Origin: Arthrobacter sp. YN
Lineage (GTDB): Bacteria; Actinomycetota; Actinomycetes; Actinomycetales; Micrococcaceae
Direction: 5' to 3'
Length of the DNA stretch: 64,000 bases
Assembly (NCBI RefSeq): GCF_002224285.1
Contig: NZ_CP022436.1
Coordinates: 2,604,001-2,668,000 of the forward strand
The notes beneath the pieces were generated by a model. That model did not search any database, had not been told where the DNA came from, and was given only the letters and a program-made list of their open reading frames with translations. The translations under genes were made by a program, and so were the position numbers. Positions 15,900-23,879 of this stretch are shown here, in pieces; the stretch's first letter is position 1; each line of letters begins with the position of its first letter.

Positions 15900-17019
15900 G
15901 CGGGTTCCTTCAGCATGGTGGACAGAGAATTCATGAGTCCGGGCACATCGGCGTCCCGGACGCCGTCCAGCATCCACTGGCCCAACTGGACGGACGCCTG
16001 CACCACGGCAGTCGCCCTCTCCAAGCGTCGATCCGTGAACTCTTTCCACAAGGTCTCGGTGAGGTGGTCGGCGGAGATCAGGAGTTCCGCAAGCACCGCG
16101 GCATCTTCCAAGGCCATGGCGGCCCCTTGGGCAACCGTCGGAGGGCAGCTGTGGGCAGCGTCCCCGATGATGACGGTGCGGCCGCGATTCCAGGGCCCTT
16201 CCACCAGGTGCGAGGTGAACCATGTGTAATTGATGCGGGCGCTGTGGTCCAGGTTGTCCCGGATTTCGTTCCACGGGCCACCGTAGGCTGCAGCAAGTTC
16301 TGCCATGACCTGGGGCCGTCTTCATGCCTGCGTTCCTGCGCCTTTTCCACGAGGTAGGCGTAAATGGTGTCCGGTCCGGTGGGGCAATAGCCGGCAATGA
16401 AGCAGGGGCCGCCGTAGGTGAGGTCGGTCCGGACTACGTCTTCGGGACGTTCGACGAAAGCCCGCCAAATGCCCATGCCGGTGGGTTTAGGCTCGACGTC
16501 GATGCCGATCGCTGTACGGACTGCGGAATGGAGTCCGTCAGCGCCTATGAGCAAATCGTAGGAGGCACTGGCGCCATCGGCCGTGCGGACGGTGACGGCG
16601 CCGCCGTCGTCCGCTATGTCGGTGACTGTTTTGCCGTAGCTGATCCGGGCGCCGGTTCGTTGGGCCCGGTCCCGGAGGATGGCAGTCAAGTCTGGCCGGT
16701 ACATTCCGAGCGTTGCCGGAAGATCGTCGCCGCCGGTCCGGATGTCCTCCAGGACTGCGATCACTGTGCCGGCGGGGTCGGGGGCGCGCAGGCCAAGGGT
16801 GCTGAAGGCGTACCCTTTCGCCTGCACCTGATCCCAAACACCCAGGTCGCGGAGAATTCGCAGGGCGTTGCCTTGAAGCGTGATCCCGGAACCCAGTGCT
16901 TGCGGCTCTGCGGCCTTCTCCAGGACCTCCACCTCGACGCCTGCGTCGGCCAGGAGGATGGCGGCAGTAAGCCCTGCGGCTCCCGCTCCGACGATTCCGA
17001 CCCTCTGTACTGCTGCCAT
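15896..17019 (-). pseudogene. FAD-dependent aromatic monooxygenase, frameshifted
   Basis: Flavoprotein hydroxylase of the salicylate/3-hydroxybenzoate hydroxylase type, which would hydroxylate an aromatic acid using NAD(P)H and O2. The N-terminal frame (start 17019, AAAGGAG upstream) has the dinucleotide loop GIVGAGAAGLTAA and the DG motif GADGLHSAVR. The rest, including GDAAHSCPPTVAQGAAMALEDA, continues in another frame and ends at 15896. One base is missing at the run of four G (plus strand 16312-16315); restoring it gives a 374-residue protein of normal length. Without it, translation runs out of frame to 16078. Real decay and a sequencing undercall cannot be told apart here. It sits between the cyclase and ACMSD-like genes. 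Confidence 0.85.
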
Positions 17020-17084
17020 CTGAAGACTCCTTTGTGTCGACGGCGTTACTGCCTATTGTGCTGCGTGCGGTGGTAGACGGGGTG

Positions 17085-18092
17085 TCAGCGGACCGCGATG
17101 GGATTGACCGGCGAGCCCACAGCCCCGGTGATGGGTAGCGGTGCGGCAGTGAGCATGAAGTCATACCTGCCATCCGCGGCGCACGCGTGGGCCAGTGCGT
17201 CTGGATCCCACATTTCCCCCAGGAACAGCCCAAGGTTGGGAATGGCGATCTGGTGCAAGGGCTGGAACGCGCCCTCAAACTCGTTGGGCCTCACTTCGAA
17301 GCCCCAGGTATCCGTAGCGACTCCGGCGATTTCCGAGGTGTGCAGCCATTCGGCGGTGCTGAAGGACAAGCCCGGCGCGGACCCGCCGGCGTAGTCGCCC
17401 CACCCGTCGCGGCGGACGCGGGTGTACTGGCCTGTGCGGATCACCACGATGTCGCCACGGCGGACAGCAGAGGTGGGGCCTTGACGTTCAATGGTGCGTT
17501 CCAGGTGTTCCGGAGTGATCGCGAAACCGTCGGGCAGTTCACCATCGGACCGTCCCAGGTCCGGACCGAGTGCACGGCCGACGTCCAGCAGCACGCCGCG
17601 GGTGACGATTTTGGCCGCGGCGGTTTCGATTCCGGTGACGAGGTCGCCCTCGGAGGTGACCACATCCCCGGCTGCGCGGCCGTTCCAGGCTTTGCCACGA
17701 TCAAAGATATGGCCCAGCCCGTCCCACTGGGTGGAGCACTGCAACGGCATGGCAATGACGTCATCGGCGCCGCCGAAGCCGTGGGGGAAACCTTGGTTGC
17801 CCCGCTCGGCGTCCACACCGGTGTCCGTCATGGTGTGCACGGGATTGGTCCGGCGACGCCACCCCTTCTGGGGGCCGTTGGTGTCGAAGGGCTGGGACAG
17901 GGAAAAGGCCTCGCCGGTGGTGACCAACGCCGCGGCTTCCACGCGCTTAGCCGCATCAATGAAGTTCAACGTACCGAGCACGTCGCCTTCGCCCCAGCGG
18001 CCCCAGTTGTTGTACTGCTTGGCGGCGGCCACAATACTGGCCAGCGGGTCATTGCGCTGGATCAGGGAAACGTTCACGGCATCGGTGGTCAC
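17085..18092 (-). CDS. cyclase-family protein (PF04199 type)
   Basis: A 335-residue protein of the kynurenine formamidase/cyclase superfamily but of the long subgroup often found with aromatic-degradation genes. In KynB the metal motif is HxGTHxDxPxH; here the matching segment (about residue 118) reads QCSTQWDGLGH, keeping Thr, Asp and the last His but replacing two histidines by Gln. Other family blocks are RGVLLDVGRALG and GDIVVIRTGQYTRVRRDGW. It may hydrolyse a lactone, amide or ring-cleavage product; the reaction is unknown. The GTG start overlaps the previous FAH gene's stop (GTGA). It should not be taken as the missing KynB without evidence. Confidence 0.82.
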   Translation of the reverse strand: MTTDAVNVSLIQRNDPLASIVAAAKQYNNWGRWGEGDVLGTLNFIDAAKRVEAAALVTTGEAFSLSQPFDTNGPQKGWRRRTNPVHTMTDTGVDAERGNQGFPHGFGGADDVIAMPLQCSTQWDGLGHIFDRGKAWNGRAAGDVVTSEGDLVTGIETAAAKIVTRGVLLDVGRALGPDLGRSDGELPDGFAITPEHLERTIERQGPTSAVRRGDIVVIRTGQYTRVRRDGWGDYAGGSAPGLSFSTAEWLHTSEIAGVATDTWGFEVRPNEFEGAFQPLHQIAIPNLGLFLGEMWDPDALAHACAADGRYDFMLTAAPLPITGAVGSPVNPIAVR

Positions 18093-19030
18093 TGTTCGTC
18101 CTTGCAGTGGATCACTTGGGTGCCCAGCCCGGTGATGGTGCCTTCCATGACGTCCCCGTCCTGCAGGAGCCGTCCCCAGTGCTGGCCATTACCGGCAGGG
18201 CTGCCGGTCAACACGAGGTCGCCTGGCTTCAGCGGCATTGTCTGGGAAGCTTCGCTCACCAGTTTGGCGACGCCGAAGATCATGTCCTGGGTGGACTCGT
18301 CCTGCATGGCTTTGCCGTTGAGCTTCAGTGTGACCTGGACGTCCTGTGGATCACCGAAGAACTTGGCTGGCACCAACAGGGGACCGGTGGGCAGGAAGCC
18401 CGGTGCGTTCTTGGCGCGATACCAATCCGAACCAATGGCGGGCATGTCCTTGCGGAATACGTACTCGCGCGTGGTGATGTCATTGACCATGGTGTAGCCA
18501 AAGACATATTCAAGGGCCTCTTCGGGGTTCACCCGGAAAGCTTCTTTACCGATCACGGCCGCGAGCTCCAGCTCCCAGTCGTGGGACTTGCTGTACCCCG
18601 GCAGGGTCAGGTCGTCCGTAGCGGAGGCAATCGCCGTCGGGAGGCCAATGAAGAAGTACGGTGTGCCCTGACCTGCGCGCTGGTCCATCATGGCAGCGGT
18701 CTTGGTGCGAACCTCCTCGGCGTCCTGGCCAGCTTCGCGGTGGGCCACAGCGAGGTCGATCACGTGCTTGCGGTAGTTGGCCCCGGTTTGCAGCACCTGC
18801 ACGGGTTCCACGGGAGCAAGGACCTCGACGCCGGACAACGCCAGGCCAGTTTCGTCGCCCGCCGAGGCAGCCAAGGCGTCCAGTTCGCTTTCGGTGGTGT
18901 CCCAGTGCTGGATGAGCGAGTTGATGTCACCGTCCAGGGGCAGGACACGTTCTCCCACCACAAGACCGGTTTTGGGTTTGGTGTCTCCGGACTCCTGGAA
19001 GCGGATCAGTGCGTAGTTTGGCTGCGTCAT
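18089..19030 (-). CDS. fumarylacetoacetate hydrolase (FAH) family protein 2
   Basis: A 313-residue FAH-fold enzyme lying directly after the extradiol dioxygenase gene. Blocks: VLQTGANYRKHVIDLA, FFIGLPTAIASATDDLTLPGYSKSHDWELELAAVIG (containing the Glu-x-Glu metal ligands, about residue 155), FGYTMVNDITTREYVF, and GDLVLTGSPAGNG. Such enzymes act as 2-oxopent-4-enoate hydratases, isomerase/decarboxylases (HpaG-like) or acylpyruvate hydrolases in meta-cleavage pathways; I cannot choose among these. It overlaps the dioxygenase stop by one base and the cyclase start by four, so it is tightly coupled. Confidence 0.87.
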   Translation of the reverse strand: MTQPNYALIRFQESGDTKPKTGLVVGERVLPLDGDINSLIQHWDTTESELDALAASAGDETGLALSGVEVLAPVEPVQVLQTGANYRKHVIDLAVAHREAGQDAEEVRTKTAAMMDQRAGQGTPYFFIGLPTAIASATDDLTLPGYSKSHDWELELAAVIGKEAFRVNPEEALEYVFGYTMVNDITTREYVFRKDMPAIGSDWYRAKNAPGFLPTGPLLVPAKFFGDPQDVQVTLKLNGKAMQDESTQDMIFGVAKLVSEASQTMPLKPGDLVLTGSPAGNGQHWGRLLQDGDVMEGTITGLGTQVIHCKDEQ

Positions 19031-20049
19031 TAGCCGCGGCCCTGCTTTGCGTAGGGGTTCAGGAGGGCTTCCTTCATCTCGGCGGAGGCACCCTCCTCCG
19101 TGGCGGTGAAGCCCTCGGCTGGCGGGAAGGATTCTGTCATGGAGTGCGGCATGGCACCGTTCTTGTAGAAGTTGTTGGAGCCTTCGGACGGCTTCCAGGT
19201 GCTGGCTTCCCAGTCCGGGACGTAGTTGCGGTACCCGCCTGAGTTCAGCTCTACCCGCAGGCCTGACGGATCGCGGAAGTACAGGAAGTTCTGCTCGCCC
19301 ACGCCGTGGATGGAGGGACCGTATTCCATGGGGGTGCCGTTTTCCATCATGACGTCGGCGGTGCGGAGCAAGTCCTCGGTGGCGTCCACCCAGAAGGCGA
19401 TGTGGTTGACGCGGCCGCCACGCTGGGATGTGTCCAGGACAACTCCGAGGTCGTGGGACTTCTCGTTGGTGGTCAGTACTGAGAAGACCGTGATGGGGGC
19501 TTCATCCAGATCTACGAAGGCCATGACGCGGAAGCCGAGAGCTTCGTTGTACCACTGGGCGAATCCCCGGACGTCGGAGGCAGCCACCGTGACGTGGTCC
19601 AGGAAACGGGGAGCGGCTGCGTGGCTGCTGCGGCGCTCGGGACGGTCCGGATAGGTGGATTCGAAGCCGGGCTCTGCAACGAACTTCTCAACGTCATAAA
19701 ACAGGCGCATGTGGTGGCCGTAGGGACCGGTGAACTCGTAGGCCTTGCCAAAGCCGTGACCGCTGGCAGTCCACGTGCCCTGCACACCGGTTGCTTCAAC
19801 ACGGGCTGCTGCTGCTTCGAGTGCGGCCTGGGAGTTGGTGCGCCACGCCATCCGGCCCAAGGATGCTTCGGGGCCTTCAGTGATGACCAGGCTGTAGCGG
19901 TAGTAATCGCCCCAGCAGCGAAGGTAGACGTTGCCATCCACGCGGTCGATGATGCGCATGCCGAACTTCTCCTCGTAGAACCGTGCCGAGGCTTCGACGT
20001 CCGGAGCGGTGATCTCGAGGTGGGCAAGATGGGAGAGGGGAGTTTCCAC
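19030..20049 (-). CDS. extradiol ring-cleavage dioxygenase (VOC, catechol 2,3-dioxygenase type)
   Basis: A 339-residue two-domain VOC-fold dioxygenase, first gene of the minus-strand catabolic operon. The catalytic C-terminal domain carries the three metal ligands expected for type I extradiol enzymes: His in RFLDHVTVAA (about residue 150), His in GRVNHIAFWVDA (about 210), and Glu in GLRVELNSGGYRNYVPDW (about 265). The long tail after the Glu resembles homoprotocatechuate 2,3-dioxygenases of Brevibacterium and Arthrobacter. It should cleave a catechol next to its two hydroxyls; the specific catechol is unknown. The GTG start at 20049 has GAAGGA about 8 bases upstream. Confidence 0.88.
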   Translation of the reverse strand: METPLSHLAHLEITAPDVEASARFYEEKFGMRIIDRVDGNVYLRCWGDYYRYSLVITEGPEASLGRMAWRTNSQAALEAAAARVEATGVQGTWTASGHGFGKAYEFTGPYGHHMRLFYDVEKFVAEPGFESTYPDRPERRSSHAAAPRFLDHVTVAASDVRGFAQWYNEALGFRVMAFVDLDEAPITVFSVLTTNEKSHDLGVVLDTSQRGGRVNHIAFWVDATEDLLRTADVMMENGTPMEYGPSIHGVGEQNFLYFRDPSGLRVELNSGGYRNYVPDWEASTWKPSEGSNNFYKNGAMPHSMTESFPPAEGFTATEEGASAEMKEALLNPYAKQGRG

Positions 20050-20146
20050 GATGAATTCCTTCTATGTACTGATGGCTCGGACAATTCTCTGCAGGTCCTG
20101 TAACCACCATGAGCCACATCACGTATCCGGAGAAGGGCAAGTATCT

Positions 20147-20220
20147 GATAGGAGCTATCCGTCAAACAAATAGTGCGGCTATCAGCCGCATGAATACCAG
20201 CTATACCCAAACAGCTATTC
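20147..20220. promoter_or_regulatory. candidate LysR operator cluster in the divergent catabolic promoter region
   Basis: The 259-base gap between the dioxygenase operon (minus) and the MFS-lysR-SDR operon (plus) contains repeated CTAT/ATAG half-sites: GATAG and CTATC around GAG (20147-20159), ATAG and CTAT around five bases (20170-20182), and AGCTAT at 20199-20204 and 20213-20218. A perfect 7-bp inverted repeat, TGCGGCT and AGCCGCA around ATC, spans 20174-20190. Such clusters are typical of LysR-regulated divergent promoters, and a lysR gene lies 1.3 kb away. Binding is inferred. Confidence 0.5.
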
Positions 20221-20308
20221 TCCGATGGAGTGAGGCTTGTCACAGTGAGGGGATCCCCTCGGCGACCCTGCCGGTACCAGGGACTCTTCAACGGCGAAGG
20301 AACACCCC

Positions 20309-21520
20309 ATGAGCATCATTGATCCCACTGCGCTTGCGTCGCGCAGTCCGGTCCCCATCCGGGATGCGGGCAAGGCGCAAGCTGCACTTCTTGTCGCCGG
20401 CAGCTGCATGCCGGTCCTGGGCGCCGTCTTGCTGGCACCTGTCCTGCCCACCCTGAACCAGGTTTTCGCGGAGACCGCGGGAGTCGCCATTCTTGTGCCG
20501 CTGGTCCTGACGCTTCCAGCGCTGTTCGTGGCCCTGTTTTCACCCCTGGCAGGCTACGTCGCTGACAGGATGGGCCGTAAGCAGTTGTTGATCTACGCCA
20601 TGCTGGCCTACGCACTCTTTGGCACGGCACCTCTATGGCTGGACACCCTCGAGTCCATTGCTGTCTCACGGATCGGCGTAGGTATTGCGGAGGCAGCCAT
20701 CATGACGTGCTGCACAACCCTGATCACCGACTACTACGCGGGGCAGCAACGGAACAAATACCTGGGCCTCCAAACCATGGTGAGCGCACTGGCTGCCACG
20801 GCATTCTTTGCGCTGGGTGGCGCCTTGGGCAGTATCAGCTGGCGGACGCCCTTCTGGCTGTACGCAGTCAGCGCCGTCCTGGTGGTCCCCATGATCTTCA
20901 AGCTCTGGGAACCAGCCAAGAGCCAAGCCATGGGCCTGGCAGCGAAACAGCCGGTGCCCTGGCGTCAGATCGGTGCACCTGCTGCTGTGACACTGTTTGG
21001 CGGCATTGTGTTCTACGCGTTGATCGTCCACCTGCCCTACGTCATCACAGGGCTCGGCGTCCAGGATGCCGCCCTCATCGGCGGTGCGGCAGCGGTCGCT
21101 TCGCTTGCAACGGCTGCAGGGGCCATCTCATTCCGGTTCCTGGCCAAGCTGGGCACCCGAAAACTGTTGGCAGGCGCTTTCGGCCTCGCCGCCGTCGGGC
21201 TCTGCGTTGTTTCCGTGGCGGGCAGCGTTCCGGTGGCCGTCCTGGGAGCAGTGATCGCCAGTGCGGGCACGGGTGTTTTGTTGCCGACGCTGCTGACGTG
21301 GGCGGTCAACGGACTGGACTTCTCCCAGCGCGGCCGGGGCACCGGTATCTGGACCGGAACGTTGTTCATTGGCCAGTTCCTGACGCCTATAGTCCTGGGC
21401 ACGACAGCCGCTGCTCTGGGCAACCTGGGCCTTGCGCTCGGGGCGCTGGGTCTGGCGTGCGCGCTGGCGTTGCTGGCTGTGCTGATTCGTGGGCCGCGGC
21501 TGGTACCGGTCAGCCACTGA
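20309..21520 (+). CDS. MFS transporter
   Basis: A 403-residue, 12-helix major facilitator. The loop between helices 2 and 3 carries GYVADRMGRKQLL (about residue 78), the MFS A-motif. Helix 4 has SRIGVGIAEAAIMTCCTTLITDYY. It probably imports the aromatic substrate, or exports a product, of the facing catabolic operon; specificity is unknown. AGGAA at 20298-20302 lies 6 bases before the ATG. It heads a plus-strand unit with lysR and an SDR. Confidence 0.87.
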   Translation: MSIIDPTALASRSPVPIRDAGKAQAALLVAGSCMPVLGAVLLAPVLPTLNQVFAETAGVAILVPLVLTLPALFVALFSPLAGYVADRMGRKQLLIYAMLAYALFGTAPLWLDTLESIAVSRIGVGIAEAAIMTCCTTLITDYYAGQQRNKYLGLQTMVSALAATAFFALGGALGSISWRTPFWLYAVSAVLVVPMIFKLWEPAKSQAMGLAAKQPVPWRQIGAPAAVTLFGGIVFYALIVHLPYVITGLGVQDAALIGGAAAVASLATAAGAISFRFLAKLGTRKLLAGAFGLAAVGLCVVSVAGSVPVAVLGAVIASAGTGVLLPTLLTWAVNGLDFSQRGRGTGIWTGTLFIGQFLTPIVLGTTAAALGNLGLALGALGLACALALLAVLIRGPRLVPVSH

Positions 21521-21549
21521 TGAAGGCCGTGGCTGGATAACCTAGGAGG

Positions 21550-22518
21550 ATGAAGAACCTGGACCTCAACCTGTTGCCCCAATTGCAGGTGCTGTTGGAA
21601 CTGCGGAACGTTTCCCGGGCGGCCGAGCGGCTCCAACTCAGCCAGCCGGCAACCAGTGCAGCCATGGCCAGGCTCAGGCGGCATTTCGACGACGAACTCC
21701 TGGTGCGTCATGGCCGCACGTACGATCTCACACCCTTTGCGCAGTCGTTGGTCCCGCTGGTGGATGAAGCCATGCTTCACGTCCAGCGGGCCACGCGTGT
21801 CCGGTCCGGCTTCGATGCCACCACAAGCGAACGGGAGTTCGTCATTGCGGCTTCCGATTATGCAGCGGCCCTCATTGTGGGGCCGCTGCGGGGCATCCTG
21901 CAGCAGGAAGCACCACGCGTGGTGGTGGACTTCGTTCCGACCTCCGGACTTGAGGGCACCATGGCCGAATATTCCAAGATGGACCTGTTGGTGGGGCCTA
22001 CTGGTTATAAGATGCAAGGCGACTCCAAGCAGCTGTTCCGTGACAGTTTTGTGGCAGTGGTCGATGCCGCGAATCCTTTGCTCCAGCTGCCCGCCATGAC
22101 GTTGACGGATCTTATTGGCGTCCCGCACGCGGTGGGGTACTTTGGCGAGGGGATCAGCACCCCGGCTGACAAACTTTTTGAGTCCCGGGGCGTTCGACGG
22201 CGGGTGGCAGCGACAGTGGCAGGCTTCCTGTCCCTGCCCCTCCTGGTTGAGGGTACGGACTTGGTGGCCTTGGTGCCGAGGATGCTGGCGTCCAGGGCCC
22301 AACGCGGGGCAAGGATCGAGGTTCTGGAGTTCACCGGAGACCTGGAGGCCTCCTTGGTCGAGGCAATGTATTGGCATCCATCACAGACCGAAGACCCAGC
22401 CAACGCCTGGCTGAGGTCAGTGGTTCAGCGGGCCTGTTCGCAACTGCACGCTCTTTTCCCGGTGACGGCACATCCCATACCCGTCGCAGCCACCGATCCC
22501 ATTGGGGCGGATGGGTGA
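21550..22518 (+). CDS. LysR-family transcriptional regulator
   Basis: A 322-residue LysR-type regulator. The winged-helix DNA-binding domain spans about residues 4-63 (RNVSRAAERLQLSQPATSAAMARLRRHFDDELLVR), and the type 2 periplasmic-binding-like effector domain starts near residue 95. It probably controls the dioxygenase operon and its own unit in response to a pathway intermediate. The start is odd: AGGAGG at 21544-21549 abuts the ATG with no spacer. A CTG at 21559 would have a 9-base spacer and give the classic DLNLL N-terminus, but the ATG is the conservative call. Confidence 0.88.
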   Translation: MKNLDLNLLPQLQVLLELRNVSRAAERLQLSQPATSAAMARLRRHFDDELLVRHGRTYDLTPFAQSLVPLVDEAMLHVQRATRVRSGFDATTSEREFVIAASDYAAALIVGPLRGILQQEAPRVVVDFVPTSGLEGTMAEYSKMDLLVGPTGYKMQGDSKQLFRDSFVAVVDAANPLLQLPAMTLTDLIGVPHAVGYFGEGISTPADKLFESRGVRRRVAATVAGFLSLPLLVEGTDLVALVPRMLASRAQRGARIEVLEFTGDLEASLVEAMYWHPSQTEDPANAWLRSVVQRACSQLHALFPVTAHPIPVAATDPIGADG

Positions 22519-22536
22519 TGCTGTGGACGCAACATC

Positions 22537-23307
22537 ATGCTTGATATGACAGACGCAGTGGTGGTGATCACGGGCGCCAACGGCGGCCAGGGCCTGGCCG
22601 AAACCCTGATGCTGGCCGCTTCCGGGGCAACCGTGCTCGCGGCAGACCTGACCGCGGAGCCTTCCGCAGCCTTGAAGGCAGCAGCCGCTTCACACCCGGA
22701 CCGCATTCTCTACCGCCAACTCGATGTCACTGAGCCAAGCGGGTGGGCGGACTTGGCGGACTTCCTCCGAGACGAACATGCCCGGGTGGACGGCCTGGTC
22801 AACAACGCCGGCATCACCCGACGCAGCCGCCTGCTCGAGGCAACGCCGGCCGATCTCGCCGCGGTATCGGATGTGAACGTTACTGGGGCGCTGCTGGGAA
22901 TACAGGCCTGCGTTCCGTTGATGAAGCCCGGGGCTTCCATCGTCAATGTTGGCTCAGTGGCGGCCCTCAGCGGGCATTACCCTGTTGCCTACACCGCCAG
23001 CAAATGGGCGCTGCGGGGGCTTACCATCGCCGCCGCAACGGAACTCGGGCCACAGGGCATCCGGGTGAACTCGGTTCATCCTGGATTTATCGAGACGCCC
23101 ATGACATCCGGAGCCAACCCGGCTTTCAGGGAAGCCAGCATCGCCGAGACGCCGCTGGGGAGAACCGGGACTCCCGAGGAAGTTGCGGCCGTCGTGCTTT
23201 TCCTCCTGAGCCCAATGGCCGCTTTTGTCACGGGAGTGGACCTCCCGGTTGACGGTGGACAGAGCAGCCACGGCGGAGCGAAATCAATCTCAGATGCGCT
23301 GCGTTGA
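22537..23307 (+). CDS. SDR-family NAD(P)-dependent oxidoreductase
   Basis: A 256-residue classical short-chain dehydrogenase. It has the cofactor loop TGANGGQGLAETL (about residue 10), NNAGITRRS (about 88), a catalytic Ser in NVGSVAALSGHYP (about 140), the YTASKWA active-site Tyr-x3-Lys (about 150) and HPGFIETPM. An Asp after the second strand (AADLTAEP) favours NAD. It lies 18 bases after lysR and is probably a catabolic dehydrogenase acting on a dihydrodiol or hydroxy-acid of the linked pathway; the substrate is unknown. The start lacks a strong ribosome site. Confidence 0.87.
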   Translation: MLDMTDAVVVITGANGGQGLAETLMLAASGATVLAADLTAEPSAALKAAAASHPDRILYRQLDVTEPSGWADLADFLRDEHARVDGLVNNAGITRRSRLLEATPADLAAVSDVNVTGALLGIQACVPLMKPGASIVNVGSVAALSGHYPVAYTASKWALRGLTIAAATELGPQGIRVNSVHPGFIETPMTSGANPAFREASIAETPLGRTGTPEEVAAVVLFLLSPMAAFVTGVDLPVDGGQSSHGGAKSISDALR

Positions 23308-23339
23308 CCGATAACACGAGGCCGGCCGCCGTTGAACTC

Positions 23340-23879
23340 CTAGGTCCCCGGGCCCCCCAACCGGTAGTTCAACAGGACGATTCCGGACGGGTAATGACGG
23401 CACTCCATGAGTTCCAACTTCGTCCACTGACCCACCCGGCCGAAGAACGGAATGCCACCGCCCAGGATGACGGGGATCACGGAAATACCCAGCTCATCGA
23501 TCAAACCCTGCTCGATGAATTCCGTCACCAACTCACCGCCGCCAAACAGGCAGATGTCTTTGTCCCCGGCAATGGTTTCCTTGATACGCGCAACCAGTTC
23601 CCGCAGATCGCCGGAGAACAGTTCCGTAGTGCCCTTGGTAGCGAGTGTTTGATGGTGGGTGACCACATACGTTGGGACCTTGGACACCCCGCCGCCCATC
23701 GCTGATACCTCACGGTAGGTGTTGGCCCCCATGATGTAAGCCCCGGTCCTGCGCTCGGTGGCTTCAAATCCGTAGTCTTCGTCCCTGGCCATGGCATCGT
23801 TCAGCCATGAAAGATCGCCGCCCTCTGAGGCGATGTATCCGTCCAAGCTGGAGGCCATGCCCCCGAACACCTTACTCAC
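23340..23879 (-). CDS. dihydrofolate reductase-fold family protein
   Basis: A 179-residue RibD_C/YyaP-type reductase-fold protein, shorter than and distinct from the paralogue at 10702-11337. Signature segments: FGGMASSLDGYIASEGGDLSWLNDA, YIMGANTYREVSAMGGG, YVVTHHQTLATKG, DICLFGGGELVTEFIEQGLIDELGISVIPVILGGGIPFF. It is probably an NADPH-dependent reductase of unknown substrate. The ATG at 23879 overlaps the upstream MFS stop (ATGA), so the two are coexpressed, perhaps as a resistance or detoxification pair. Confidence 0.85.
   Translation of the reverse strand: MSKVFGGMASSLDGYIASEGGDLSWLNDAMARDEDYGFEATERRTGAYIMGANTYREVSAMGGGVSKVPTYVVTHHQTLATKGTTELFSGDLRELVARIKETIAGDKDICLFGGGELVTEFIEQGLIDELGISVIPVILGGGIPFFGRVGQWTKLELMECRHYPSGIVLLNYRLGGPGT

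Noticed and set aside
14544..16229. 561-codon plus-strand frame opposite the ACMSD-like gene
   Set aside because: Shadow of the amidohydrolase and monooxygenase, which carry clear metal and flavin motifs.
17085..18092. Cyclase gene as the missing kynurenine formamidase (kynB)
   Set aside because: It is over 100 residues longer than KynB, lacks two metal-binding histidines and is 40 kb from the kyn operon.
17187..18497. 436-codon plus-strand frame opposite the cyclase gene
   Set aside because: No motif and no ribosome site; the minus-strand genes overlap neatly as an operon.
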